Below are positions 24,292 through 37,815 of a stretch of DNA of 64,000 nt, one piece after another. The stretch lies in the NCBI GenBank assembly GCA_026874595.1, contig CM049311.1, forward strand, positions 14,599,676-14,663,675, written 5' to 3'. How positions within the stretch are numbered: position 1 is the first letter of the stretch; each line of letters opens with the position of its first letter. The notes under the pieces are model-generated. The model was not told where the DNA came from. It saw only the letters and a program-made list of their open reading frames with translations, and did no database searches. A program made the translations under genes and the position numbers. The DNA comes from Sipunculus nudus (taxonomy: Eukaryota > Annelida > Sipuncula > Golfingiida > Sipunculidae).

Positions 24292-25419
24292 GTGAGTTAA
24301 GACGTTAATTTATCTTCTTCAGCACTATACCATTTAGTCTGATTAAATTCGAATGTGAAAAAAATAATTAAATTCCTGGATGTTTATAAAAAAAAACAGT
24401 ACATTTTGATAATTAGTGTCTTTCAGGAAAGGGCATGTTCAAACAATAACATCAGAAGTGTTGACCTAATTGTTGTCACCGCTGGTGCCCAGATAAAGCT
24501 AGCTGACCTCCAGTTATTAAACTGTCACATGTAACTACATCATGACCAAGGTATTTCAAGAGATTTGCACCTGTTAAGTCATGGAAATGCATCAGTTTTA
24601 AGCTACATGACATCTCAGATAAACAAATAATCCTGTGCAAATTCAATGTGATGTCCAAGACCAGAAAGTAGCAACATCATCCAGGGTATCGAGCCTGATA
24701 CACATATTCCCTGTCAAGTGTTGACTGCTGTTCCATTTATAACATGTCAAATGAAAAGTTACTTTCCCAAAAATTTACTGTGTTCAAACTTTTGCAGGGT
24801 GTGAACTAGACATGACGGTACACTGCAAAAAAACAATTTTCTAATTTCTAGAAAATTATGTAACCACTCTGCTCTACTCAGGGCAATAATCAGATCTGTT
24901 GAGATATTGTGAGTAGGCCTGTGAATTAATTGGCTTAATAAATGGGTTCTTTAACTCTGATTCTTGATTCAGTTACCGCTTCAGTAGTAAATATCAGACT
25001 TTCTTTTAAATTACAACAAATAGTACCAATATGAATGTTAGTTTTTTTTAGCAAGTAAAGGAAGAATGTAGCCTCGTTTCCCCTCTGTTTATTGCATTCA
25101 TTTTTGTTTCCATGCAAGTGGCAAGGTTTACAGGGAGCGTTGAAACTCATCTAGATCACACACACATTAAATAATCTTGATATCAGAGAATGCTTAGTCA
25201 AAGTTGAGGATCCTGAGGGGATCAGGATGGCACATTAAAAAAACTAATTAAAACAAATTGATTTGGAGGTTACTGGTAATAATCCATTACATTTTATTTA
25301 GGAGCTGCAAATCAGGACAATGATTATTTCATGCATTGTTGCACCCTTAAGTGTGAGCAATGGCATAGTGGTCAAGCTACATGATTTATCATGACAAAAT
25401 CGTGGAATTCCATTTCATG
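24292..25419. other. Intron after TSR exon 3
   Basis: No gene or clear repeat is seen; one AATTTTCTAATTTCTAGAAAATTA inverted stretch near 24835 is a short chance-level hairpin. Confidence 0.45.
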
Positions 25420-26492
25420 GTGTCCACCAAAACAGAGTTTTGTGGATATACTATATTTTCAGCTGGATGCCACAGCCTCGTAGGTTTCCAGAGAACTCAT
25501 CCATAACCCCTAGACAGAATTTTATGAAACTTGGTTATGATTGGGTCACATGTGAATTGCTGTGCCCTCATTTTTGGTTGACCTCTGACCTTTCCTCTCT
25601 GTAGATTGTCCGTCTGTGCGTCTGTTTTCACACATAAACCAAAATATCTTGGGACTTGTTTGACTAATCAGGCTGAAAATTGGCTGAAAAACATAGCTTT
25701 TTATCAATTTAATACACAAAACTGGTGTTGCCACATGCAAACATTTTTGCACATTGTTTTTGTGACAGGTGGCACCATCTTCAATCATGTTGACACTGCA
25801 GACATCCATGCTAATAACTCAGGACTGATCTGACGTATCCGTCTGAAATTTTGCTTGTGTATAGATAGTACATAGCTCTCTATATCATACACAAAGCTGG
25901 TGGTGCCACCTGCAACTTTTTTTGCATAGTGTCAATCTGTTTGTCTGTCTGGGGTAAAAATTACTCATATCTCAGCAGTGGTTGGACTTATCTGCCTAAA
26001 ATTTTGCATGTGTATACATCTTGGATAGTTTATTTGTTGAGTTGGAAGGTGGCACCACCTATAAAAAGTTTACTCAACAGACATCCATGCTAATATCTAT
26101 GGACTGGTTAGCATATCAGCCTGAAATTTTTCATTGATATAGATTTTGCATAGCTCAACAGCTTAAAAAAATTTGATGGCCCAACTTATTTTTGCATGGT
26201 GTCCATTTGTTCATCTGCCTGGGGAAAAAAAATCGCTTATATCTCAGGGGTGGTTTAACATTTCCACCTGAAATTTTGCATAGGTATATATCTTTGATAG
26301 CGTTCTTGGTCTAATGACAGGTGGCGCCACCTATGTCATGTTTACATGGCAGACATCCATGCTAATATGCAATACATTTAAACCATTTCTCTTTACCACT
26401 CAATCAATGCCTCACTTCACCTGTTCCACTCTACCACTGTTTGATTTCAGCCTATATGCAAAGTCACTTGTCGACTACCAGTATTCTGGTTT
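25420..26492 (+). mobile_element. Family D repeat D2
   Basis: It starts GTCCACCAAAACAGAGTTTT, a decayed form of the D3 5' palindrome, and ends with CACTTGTCGACTACC and GTATTCTGGTTT like the D3 end. Internal units carry GGTGGTGCCACC or GGTGGCGCCACC (for example 26320-26331) and GACATCCATGCTAATAT. Confidence 0.7.
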
Positions 26493-27068
26493 AACCACTC
26501 TCTTCTGCTAAGTACCTTGCTATTTTTTTTGTCGTGGGTCAAAGTTGTGGCTTTTTTTAACCTCAGATTAAATTGTTAATGGCAGTGATGGTTTGCAATA
26601 GCATTAGCAAAACAGATCACACTGAGTAAGTCAAAAAGATTTACTAAACTGGTTTCTTCACCACTGCCTTGTTTTCTTTACTTCATTACTCTGTCAAGGA
26701 TAAGTCTAAGTTAAACTTTATTGGTTTCTCATTATGGCATCATCTTCTATCTAAAGTTTATCATTTTTAAATTAGCATTTCCAGTAATTTTTGTAGAATA
26801 TTCTTCATGTCATTACTTTAATCAGCATATAAACAAGGCCAAGTATGTCAGTCATTCAGTTCATGTATCTGTGTGCAAGATTTGTAGATGTTAGCTGTTT
26901 GCAAGAAATATTATTACAACATTGGAAAGCACCTTGGCTTAAAATTGTAATATGATTTCAATAGATTATCATCTACAGCTTGATTTTACTTGAGAATCAC
27001 ATAAGTTTCAAATCAGTCTAAAAATACTTAAATTTGGCTAACTTTGCTTTTTTTTTTTACCTGTACAG
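26493..27068. other. Intron before VWA3
   Basis: No repeat or exon recognised. Confidence 0.5.
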
Positions 27069-27653
27069 GTCAGAACTGCTCTGAAGTAGTAGATCTTACC
27101 CTGGTGGTTGATGCTTCTGGGTCAATCAACCAGAAAGATGCTCGAAATTGGGGACGCGTTAAAAGCTTCCTCGTCAACTTGACAAACAGGTTAGATGTAA
27201 GTCCAAATGGTGCCCGTGTCTCGCTGATTCAGTTTGCGGCAGAGGCAAAACAGATATTTGATTTGGATGAATATACTACTAGGGGTGAGGTTGCAAATGC
27301 GATAAACAATTTGGCCTACACAAGTGGTGGGACAAATACCCAAGCTGCACTGAAGCTGTTAACGGAGAGTGCATTCACTGCTCAGAGCGGTGACAGGAGA
27401 GATGTCCCAAATATGGCTATTGTCCTCACGGATGGAGAGAGCACCGTTCTTGCAGGAAACACTCTGCGGGAGGCAAGAAGAGTCCATGCAGCAAACATAT
27501 CTGTGTTTGCCATAGGAGTTACTAACGAGATCAACAGGACAGAGTTGAATGGAATCGCTACCAAGAAGGAATGGGTGTATGAAGTGGCTAATTTCACAGC
27601 TTTGGAGAATTTGGCTGGACAGATCATCAATATTACCTGTACTTCTCTGCAAC
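27069..27653 (+). CDS. VWA domain 3 exon
   Basis: A 585-bp phase 1-1 exon (acceptor TGTACAG, donor GTAAGT). The metal-ion site is intact (DASGS, GGTNTQ, VLTDGES). Potential N-glycans sit at INRT before ELNGIA and at NITC near the C-terminus. End cysteines (QNC and ITC) are kept. It resembles VWA2 most (VLTDG then AGNT), consistent with duplication of a TSR-VWA pair. Confidence 0.95.
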
Positions 27654-28572
27654 GTAAGTATATATACCATGAAACTGTTGACACAAAGTTCAAGTAAATC
27701 TAGTATATAACTCTAGCATATTCAATTAAGTTGATAAAGCCATATTATTTTATTAATTTGTTTTGGATTATCAATCCCTTGATGTCAGATCTTTAATTTG
27801 ACAAAGACAATAAGTAATTTAAAAATCATTCTCATTTTCAACTTGGTTCAGTCAATTGCTTTGAGAACATGTTCCATTGATGAAAAAAGGTCCTGCACCT
27901 TTTAGCAAGTGTCGATAAACAGAACTTACATGTTACCCTGGTTCTTAATTCATCAGGAAATATATATTTTTACTTGTATTTTGTAAATATAAGCAGGGTT
28001 TAAGTCTACAGACCTAAAGAAATATAATTTTGTTTCTAATAAAGTTCACATATTTCTATTGCTCACTGGAGATCAAAGATCAGTTGAGCTTTTAACGCCT
28101 TCAGTCTCTTGTTTCAGAGTTGCCTTCTGATGAATGTTTTTATTTATGGCTTGCAATGGCATGAAGGCTTAACATACAAAAGAACTATTTGACCGTTTAA
28201 ACTTTTAAAAAATGGTTCTGTTCTTCTATACCCTAGCACCCCAACAAAATGTTTGTTAACACAAAAAAAATTTTAATCTGGCAAAAAGTAGATTTCTCTA
28301 TTAGACATGTATCATTGCTTAATTGGTGGCGGTCCACAGAAATGGTTTGATGGGGGTTGGTTGTCAGTGTAGCAATATCTTTGCTTGTGCATGTTTTCAT
28401 GTGTGTATTTGTGAAATTTAATGCATGTCATTGCACATGCATATCTAAAATATGTCAATTCTAAAATAAACTTAAAAAGAACCTGATCTGTTTATATCAT
28501 GCCTCAACTAGATAAGGAATTTTAATTATATAATATAATGATATCTTGTACTTTATCATGCTATACCTTCAG
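27654..28572. other. Intron after VWA3
   Basis: AT-rich, no repeat family or exon recognised. Confidence 0.5.
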
Positions 28573-28710
28573 GCGAGTATGGTCCATGGGGGGCATGGGG
28601 TACTTGTGATTGTACCACAAATAGTCGGACACGCACAAGGCCCTGTAGAGGAAACAGCTGTCCCAAAACATCAGAAGGATCCATCTGCCCAGCTGATGCC
28701 TGTGGTCAAA
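28573..28710 (+). CDS. TSR exon 4, CDC variant
   Basis: A 138-bp phase 1-1 exon (acceptor CCTTCAG, donor GTATGT). It encodes YGPWGAWGTCDC, the SRTRTR strand and six cysteines ending ADACG. The first tryptophan of the usual trio is tyrosine and there is no CSxTCG site. An ORF in another frame overlaps it, but only the phase 1 reading gives the domain. A B-like repeat begins about 15 bp past the donor. Confidence 0.9.
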
Positions 28711-28725
28711 GTATGTGAGGAGGTT

Positions 28726-29666
28726 GACTCAGCTGACCATAAATCAGCTTAGCTATAGTAATGACCCTTTGTCTGTAACAGGGCTCATTTTGTAACTGTT
28801 AGGCCTTGAGGTTTAAAACTTGACATCCAATTAAGTCATGATGAAATCTGTTATCTCATCGGAAACCCCAAAAATTAGTTCTCAGTGACCTGTATCCTTT
28901 GAGCTACTGGAGTTAGAATGTTATTTTGAGCACATTGAATGTCAGCCTGTTAAAAATAGGGTTCAGGCCTTTTTGATAAACACTTTACATTTAATGGTGA
29001 TATTGAATCATTTTTTTCATTTGAACATAATTGAACCAGTTTTTGATTATGGAAGTAACAGTGGAAATAGCTCCTTTTAGGCATTTAGGAACAGAATTTC
29101 AGGCAGTGCACCTGATCTTGGAATTGTGGTACTTCTTTATTTTATATAGTTTCACCTGTGACCTAAAACTTGTGGCTTGTTTTGCTATTTGTAAACTGTA
29201 TTATTTGCATTTTTGAGAAGAATAAATTAATTGTGCCATATTTTTAGGTCAGCTATGCACAGTTTTGCCGTCAGTAGCAAAACCAAAGTAATAATTATCA
29301 TTCACTCATATATATATATATGTCCCTGGCACTGTACAAAGTTTTAAGATTTATTATTTACCAGTCCTTTAAAACATTCCACTGACAGTCATTATTGGAA
29401 TTTTACTTTTACTTTACTCATTATTAGTTAAAGTCCTACATGTCTCAGAAATGCTACATGGATTTTTTTAAATTTTGCGTTTTCATTCATTTGGATAGCT
29501 GTAACAGCTGCATAAGACTCGAAGTAACTAACTCTTACAGTGTCTTGAATAAAAACAAATTGTAACTAAATTTTCCAACATTTAATAGTTTAGTAATACA
29601 TCATATAAACATCAGCAATATGCCTGATACTTAAGCTGAGTGTCCTGATCCATGGGTCACCCTTTT
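28726..29666 (+). mobile_element. Diverged family B-like repeat next to TSR exon 4
   Basis: It starts ACTCAGCTGACCATAAATCA, continues with TTTGTCTGTAACAGGGC and a decayed B unit, and ends CTGAGTGTCCTGATCCATGG plus GTCAC. The start is about 15 bp after the exon donor. A short AT run lies at 29311. Confidence 0.6.
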
Positions 29667-30135
29667 AGTTTCCCAATATTTATTAATGGATAAAAAATAA
29701 AATTCATACCAGTTTGAACAAATTTTATTGCATCAGGAAGACATAAATACCAGTCTTCCATCTCATAAGGAATTGAGCAAAATTTCATAGATGTAGTTAT
29801 ACCATGTATAAAATCAGTGCATGAACATTAAAATCAGTATCTTTTTCTTCATTCATCAGATGAAAATCAACTATTTAAATACAATGATATAATGATCAGA
29901 GTACATGCTATCATAGGATGGTAAGTCAGATTCATTTCCAGTTAATTTAAAAGCTGATGAAAAGGACTGAAGAATAATATGAAACTGTTTGCTGTCAGGC
30001 TCAATGCATGAAGACAAGCAGTTTTCTTAAAACTTAAACATTAGTGACTGTTTCTTTAGTGAACTTTTAATGTCAGATATTATATAAATTTTATTGATTT
30101 ATCTATGTTAATAGTATTGTCTTATTCTCTCAAAG

Positions 30136-30279
30136 CTACAGACCAGTATGGTCCATGGGGGGCATGGGGGACTTGCAATTGTAGCACAGATATGCGCACT
30201 CGCACAAGGTCATGCACAGGAAACAACTGTCAGAGAACAACGGAAATGGAATCCTGCCCAGATGATGCCTGTGGTCAAC
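30136..30279 (+). CDS. TSR exon 5, CDC variant
   Basis: A 144-bp phase 1-1 exon (acceptor TCAAAG, donor GTATGT), a close paralogue of the exons at 28573 and 32547: YGPWGAWGTCNC, MRTRTRSC, six cysteines ending DDACG. An alternative acceptor six bases downstream (CTACAG) would remove two residues and keep phase; the first matches the paralogue at 32547. Confidence 0.92.
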
Positions 30280-31040
30280 GTATGTGCAGTAGAATTTTCT
30301 CGCATCTTTAAATATTTTTAAAGCAGTCTGCCTGAAAATTGAAATTTTTATAGACTCCAATAATGTCTGAAGTGTGGCTGTTGCCATCGGTGCCACAGTC
30401 ATTAAGTTTAAAGAAATGTAATTTTGATGTCTTTGAATTTATAGAATACTCTCAAATTATCTCTGATAAAATGTCCACACTTTGTATGAAGGTAGTATCT
30501 TTCAGTGCTTTATTATAATGTACTTTTGCTTTCATGTTGTGTCTTTTGATGTTGCTTTTTCTTCAAATACTGTGTATTATTTGCATCTGTTGGAGAAGTT
30601 TCAGACTTTCACTTTGCGATTGGCTGGAGATGAGCATACATATGTATACTGCTTGGTATAGACAGTCTTCCTTCTTTAGCTAAGCCTCTATCTTTGTGCA
30701 AAGCTGTCATTGCATTTATCCGCCTTATCCTGTTCAGCTGAGCAGGATACAGGCTGTTTGCAAATACAGGTACAACACAGGTACTTCTATTTCATATATA
30801 TTGTCTTACTTATTTCCAGCTACACACAGGTAAAAGGTAAAATACTACCTGTACCAGAGACTTCATGAATCAATTCAAATAATGAAAATTAGACTCAGTA
30901 TATTGACCTCTGTACCTACACATCTAGTTGCATGTGGTCTGCTAGTTAGCAAGTGGATTATTCTTTTACCTTATCTGGAGACAAGAATATAAAGTTAGCC
31001 ACAGTATTATGTCACCAGTATGTCATATATCACTGTATAA

Positions 31041-32486
31041 CACTCACATGACTTACAGTCATGCTGAGCCATAGCCACAGGTCTTTTCTGATATCCTTCC
31101 ATGGGTATCCATGGGTTGGCGGGCCACAAATATGGTTACACTTAGACCTAGACCTAGACCTAACTCAACATCCTCAAAGGTCCTGGTGAAATCTCTATAG
31201 GATCCTTACATTAGGTTACTATGATCTATATTCTGTGAGCTGTTGGGGACAATGATAATTTTTGTTATCTTTAAAGTTTCATCTTAGCATGCCGAAAAGA
31301 AAATCTGCAATGGGTCTCTAGATGAAAATACCGTGCCTCATTTACACACATATCCCTGTCATGGAAAGTTTTTATTCAAGCTCGGCAATTCTGGGTTTTT
31401 TTTCAAAAATATCTCCTAAAGTTATAAAATTCACTTTAGGTTCATTTTGAAATGAGTTCATTTTGGAATGAACATTTATTGAAAGATCTTATATTTCACA
31501 ATAATGTCTCTATGGATCACTTTGAAATGTATTTTATGTGTTGAACTTGGATATATAGCTCTGTGCCTTGAATATAAGACTGGCAGCCTTACTAAAACCC
31601 CTTGATTTTATGCAAATTATTAATCATAGTTGGAGCAGACAAAAATGTTTGTGTGGCATTTTTTTTCAGAAATACAAAGGAATTTGTCATTATGTCACAT
31701 GACCCTTCTTAAGATCTTTCTTGAGGACATTCTTATTTAAAGAATTTACTTGCTCTCCTTCATTGACCTTCTTTAAAATTACCCTGTTCTGCCTATGTAT
31801 CTGCCAGGTTTTACCCCCTTTTCTCATTTATGCATGTGGCAAACATCACTAACATAGTATAGATGATAAAATGTCATTTTATTATGATGAATAGTAAAAT
31901 AGAGAACATGACATATATTGCAAACTGCAGGTTGACCGCCTGCAAATAAGCCTATCATATGACTAGTATGTTTAGAATGAACTAACAGCAAAACAAATAG
32001 GTTACCTATCCCTTATCAGCTCTACTAATGTTTAATGTGAGACTGGATTGCTAGAGAATAGTAATTGTAGTAGCATCTGAGAAACAGACCAGAGGACATA
32101 AAACCTTCAGCAAAGTGACTCTTAATGCATTATTGCACCAGAAAGCTGAAGTGAGCATTAAAGTTGGGGTACAAATTTTCTGCAAAGGACATTAAGAGAA
32201 AGAAATAACAAAAAAGGGTGGCAGGAGGGGTTAAGCATCTTCATGGTCTGCCATTACATATGTTAAAGGTCATGACAAACCAAGGCTGCCTAAGAGGTCA
32301 GAGAAATGACTGATCACCCAGTTATTGCCAATCTCTATGGTTCTTATTTAACACCAAGATGTATTTCTTAATATTTCAGTTGATGTAAGGTAACAGTTCA
32401 TGTAAGCCCTATATACCAGTTTGGATTGTTGTGTTTATCACATAGAGATTCTCACCTGTGTGCCATGACCCATTGGTCACTTCCAT
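31041..32486 (+). mobile_element. Probable old family B-like repeat
   Basis: CACTCACATGACTTACAGTC with CTGAGCCATAG resembles a decayed 5' palindrome of families A and B; ATGACCCATTGGTCACTT near 32465 resembles the 3' end. The inside is poorly conserved. A short CTAGAC hexamer repeat lies near 31146. Confidence 0.4.
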
Positions 32487-32546
32487 TAATGAATATATTT
32501 ATATATATTTCATGTTATATATTTCTTTGATTTGATCTTCTTAAAG

Positions 32547-32690
32547 CTTCTGGCCAGTATGGTTCATGGGGACCATGGGGCACTTGTGATTGTACCATAA
32601 ACATGCAGACACGCACAAGGTCCTGTACAGGACGTAACTGTCCAAGGACAACAGAAACGAGATCCTGCCCAGCTGGTGCATGCAGTGAAA
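32547..32690 (+). CDS. TSR exon 6, CDC variant
   Basis: A 144-bp phase 1-1 exon (acceptor TTAAAG, donor GTATGT). It encodes YGSWGPWGTCDC, MQTRTRSC and six cysteines ending AGAC. It is the last of three tandem CDC-type TSRs and precedes VWA4 across a 5.8-kb intron. Homology with the copy at 30136 continues into the downstream intron. Confidence 0.92.
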
Positions 32691-35600
32691 GTATGTGTGA
32701 CAATTTTTTATTGCTTTTTAAACTTTGTTTTAAGATAAAAAAAATATCTGTGATGTTGATTTAGTAAGGCCAATCAAAAGAAATTTGCAGACATTGGTGA
32801 TAGAAATAAGTGCATTTGTGTTAAAATCAGGTAAACGCTTTTCATTTATGTTTCTAGTGGAAACCTGTGTTAATATCTCCTTATGGTCTGAAATGATAAG
32901 ATAAGCATAATAATTAGAGTTTGTAGATTTCTTGAAAATCTTAATGATCAGAAAAAGGAGCAGTCTTTCTTTCCAGCCAAAGACATCAATAACGAACTTT
33001 GAAATCTAAATAAATCTTAAAATTTGCCTTCACTGTCATGATACAAAAAAGAGAGTCATGCACAACATTCTGTTTTAATAATGGATAAGTGATAGGAATA
33101 TTTGTAAAATATTGCCCCGAAGATGTATGCACTTTCTTTCTGTAGTGACGCAGTAAGTTTTAGCACTTTATTATTGTCTGTGTCATTCATGTAGTTTCCC
33201 GTTGATACTGCTTAAATTGTTCTTCCAAATACTGCTTGTTATCTGAACTTGTTAGAGGCATTTCTAGCGTCTGCAGCTTGCTTGGTTTTAAAATTTGAAT
33301 ACATAATTGCTTCTTGGTATAAGAAAAGGCTTCCCTCTTTTGCTCAGCTTTTGATTCTGTTCAAGGCTGCATTGCCTTCATCTATCATTAAGGACTCTGT
33401 GCAGCTATCAGCATATTGATGTTTTTGCCTCTATAGGTAATGGTCAGGTGCTTCTGTTTCATATGAATGCTATCAGCAACTTATCCTGTTGAGTTGAATG
33501 GTACAGGAAATGTTTTATTAACCATTTCAAATCTGGAATATATAATGTTTACCAAAGTACAGTTTAATAAGGCAAGACATGATTTTAAGGGAGCAAACTA
33601 CAGATACATTTAATAAATTTTTGCTTTTGGCAAACATAGCCATGATGTCTGTGAATGTAAATTTTAGTCATGACTTGGGGTAAATTATAAGAATTGATAT
33701 GATCTGCTACAAGGTAATCATGTTATAATCAGGGGTGTCTTTCTTCCTTTATAGGTATAACTGTGTTATGAAAATTTATGCATAAAGTATCGTCATTTAC
33801 CCGTGCCATGTATATTCCCCTAAAAAGGTAAAAGAACAATACAGCAGGCTGTGTTGATACAGATATGTTCTCTCTGGTATGTTCTCACTAAATGGTTTAT
33901 TGGTTTGTTAAATATTTTGTTTGTATCATATCATATCAATTATGAACAACAGCCAGGTAAGAAATGTTGATCAAGTCAACATATTCGTAGAGAGAGAGGT
34001 CTGATGTGCCAGTTAGTTGGTAAACTGGTACTTATTTATGAAATAGCATAAAAAGCTTTTGTACAATTAGAAACATGAACGATAGGAATACATGTACTTG
34101 AAAGTATATGTTCAGGGCTAGAAAATTTCAACATTAACTTTGTAAAGAAACAGATAGCTTTAACATGCCGTACCTAAAACACCTAAAGTGTGTGTTGGAC
34201 CCACTTGCACAGTCGGGCAAGAAGGTGCCTACTTTGGTTTGCCCTACCACCAGTGTCTGGGACTTTTACTTACCCCGGGCAAACAGTTAACCGTAAATAT
34301 ATCATCCTGATGTTTCAGATTGTCAGAATCAGGTTGCAAGATGAGATATAATGGCTGAAGCCCTTGGTACTGAAGCCTTATCACAGTAAGGAAACAGAGC
34401 ATGTGTTTTTCTGCACTGTTCTCCAGCAGTTTAAAAGGTCAAGTCAGAATGTAACTCCCAATTAGTGCATCTTGAAAGTCTACTTTTTACTTCAGTAAAC
34501 AACAGACAAGTTTCTGCCATCCTAGTACATTACACCAAACTTATGGAGAAGTGGAAGAAATCCATCTGAGAGGTGACAGTTGTTTATGCCTTGACTCTTG
34601 TAAGCTTGGACCCCATCAGCACAGACGTTAAAGCTTATTTATCCTGGAGGCTGTCCAAATTCTCATGGCACAGAAAAAATCTTCTTGAATCAGATACATA
34701 ATTCTTATTTAAAGTTGTAAATTTTTCTGCTATAATTTTTTGGGCTTATGTTCTTAGTTACTCATTATATGTTGCAAAAGTTTTATTGTCACAATTGTTT
34801 AAACAAAGGTCAACAACAAAACTCCCTTTTAACCAGAGAAAGATGTATATAATATAACAAAATAAAATAATAGTTTATGGGCTGGCCATGAAACATACCG
34901 TAAAAGTCGTTGCAGAAGTCGCAACTTGTCCTGGGAAATCGAATTCTAAAAACTAGAATTTTCTAGCAAAGTCGGGGTGCGACTTGTAATACGTATGTAT
35001 CTCGTTTCAGTCAGCTTTCCCGGTACATGGAACAACGTCAGTTGAGCGATAATATGCAGTACCTTTAACCTGTGCTTTGTGAAACGTCTTTCCCCAATAA
35101 TTTACACCTTTAACCATCTCTTATGGCTTATATTTTGTGAACTGACAGAATTTTCATTTTATTAACATTAAATGCAAATTTTAAATTTGCCAAGTTCAAG
35201 GCCCACCCGTTGTGACAAGTCGCAATTCTAGTGACACTTCCTAATCTGCGTTACTGTTATATCATGAGTCAATTGGACGCATATGCCAGTCTGCCGCTCT
35301 TTGATGTACATTTTCTATCCATTTAACTATATGGGTATGCTTGTCGTTATGAAAAACTCGCGGTTCCATATCCGTTTATACTTGTAAAGTTGGGTGTCAT
35401 TCAAGCTTGATCCACTACAGACACGTTGTGAATTCTTTTGCCTGCCCGGTTGATCGCTGATTACCAGCTGACCTTTGAAGCCGTGTAGCGGAACTTCAAG
35501 CCCCGGGTCACCCGTGCAATGACCTTTACATCCCCATGTCCGTGACTGATATATATCCACAGTTAAAAACTCTCATATTAAGAACCATTACTTCACTGTC

Positions 35601-37815
35601 ACCATCTCGTGGTTTTGAAGCGTTTTGGATATCAATGTTATAACGATATAATAATATTCGATTTGCTTCGTGTGTTACCCGTGTCTCTTTCAGGACGATC
35701 GTATGCCCGGTCAACAATATGGAGGCATGCATGCATTACGGTCAATTGTGTGTTGACGTATTCGTGATTTTTTTTAAATGAAGACACATTAATCAATACA
35801 ATGAAATAACAAACAGCAGTACCTCATCATAAATATGTTAGTCTTTTCATCTTTTAAGGCAGCTACTTTATCTTAAAATCAGCAGTAATTTAAGTTTGGA
35901 GGGGGAGAGGGGGGCTTTGAGTGTATAAACTCAATCCATGTTTATTTAATATATTCAAAAATTTCCAAGATAAATGTACTAGCCTTTGAACAGGCACTTT
36001 TCTTATCTTTAAACACTTTTGCTATTGGCACTTGTGTGTCTTGTCCATAATACTGTAATACTTACAGACTACTATAACTATCATTGATGATGTTTTTAGG
36101 TTAGATTAGACAACAGTACTATAATCTTAGAATTGTTGGTGCTTTCAGACCTGACTTGTAAGTGCGGTTTGGATGGAGTGATAATGCTTGCTTTTCAGAA
36201 CTATAATGCTTATAAAATGTTATAATGCTTTATGCTGAAACTGTAATCTGATGTTATAAAGCTCTGATTAAACAAAAAATGTCTTTGCCCTTGGATCCAA
36301 AATAAGCTGGGTATGACAAACAAACCTGATATCTTCCAAAGAGCTTGATATCAATATTAATAAGTCCTGGATCAAGAGCTGCAAAGAGTCACAATTGGCA
36401 TAATCCCTTTGTATTTTTTAGAAATAAATTTAAGCTCCATAAATCTGTGGAATGATGAAAAAATACTTCGCAGAAGAGTATCAGATGGAAGTTAAAGAAT
36501 TTCTTGTGAATGCTGTGTAGTATGATAAAGGTATTTGCCAATATATCAATAATTTCACTTAATTTCACACTAAAAGTTAATTAGGGATTAATAACATTTG
36601 GATTGCGTAATGCTCATGTATTGCATTCAAAACTGCTGCACAGTGGCCTGTTGGCAGGCCTGATTTGGTCACATGACCATAGCTTCTTTTACTGCACGCA
36701 GATTATTTTTTAGGAGAAAGCGTTACATGACTAAGGAGTTTATACAACAGAAGCTATCAGCCAATTAAGCGTCCAGTGGAATAAGCTACAACCAAATTTA
36801 AAATGTGTAGAATATGGAAAACATGCTACACAAAGTTTACCAGTGGAATATGGCTAATGGCAAAGTATTGAAATGTAAACAGAACATCAGACACATGTTC
36901 ATAACCTGCACATATATAGGAATATACCTTCAGAGTTAATTGTTTATTTTACCTTGAAGATATTATTTTACCACAAAAAGGTTTACAACTTAGAAACCTC
37001 ATGGATTGTGCCTAGTAATTTATGACATCCACGTAATAAATTCGACTTGCGAGTAATTTTACATATAATTAAAGTTACTTCAATCCATGTCCCAGGCAAA
37101 TAGATGATTTAATTCACTTATATACAGTCACCAGACACAACATGTTTATTGGATATCTCACAGACAGAGGGTTTCTTTTCCAAGCTCAGGTCTTTAAGTC
37201 ACGTTATGCATCACTGTTATTGCTTCAACTCAGCTTAGTTTGCTTCAACTTTGCTTAGGTTGTTTTGTAACAGGAATTAGTGCCTTAAACTTCATGTTTT
37301 AGTTGTGTTTGTATGCTTAAAGCACCACCGGCAAAGGTGACTGAATCCTGTGAGCATATGTATGTGAAATTTTATGTAGGTCAATTGTTGATTGAAGCAT
37401 TAATTGCATTTATGGGGTTGTCCTCTACAAGATGGATCAACCTCATTTTGCAAAGGAGAATTTTAAGGGGGAAAAAAGGCTATATATTGTACTTTCATGC
37501 TTCATGCTTGAATTCTGCCAATAAAGATTAATGCTTTCTGTATATTGTCTGTGAAATAAAGCTCTGATATCTTATATTTATAACTAATTTTGTTAAAACT
37601 ATTGGGTCACTAAATCAACTGATTGTTCATGAAGAGAAATTTAAAACATAAAATTCTGAAAATAAAATAATATAAAGCCAACAGAATAAAATATATAAAT
37701 ATGATGAAAATGTGTTCTGGTATTTATTGTTAACACAATTGTTTAGAATATTTTGAAGATTCATTATTAAGGAAAGCATTTCATATTAAAGTATAGCAAA
37801 TGCTTGCACCAATAG
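32691..37815. other. Intron after TSR exon 6
   Basis: The first part (about 33140-33470) is related to 30480-30810 in the previous intron. A patch at about 34900-35740 is richer in CpG and opens with TACCGTAAAAGTCGTTGC, like a transposon end, but no matching right end was found. The remainder is AT-rich with no exon. Confidence 0.5.

Noticed and set aside
28546-28752. 68-residue ORF over TSR exon 4
   Set aside because: It is in the wrong frame; the phase 1 frame with AG and GT borders gives the TSR.
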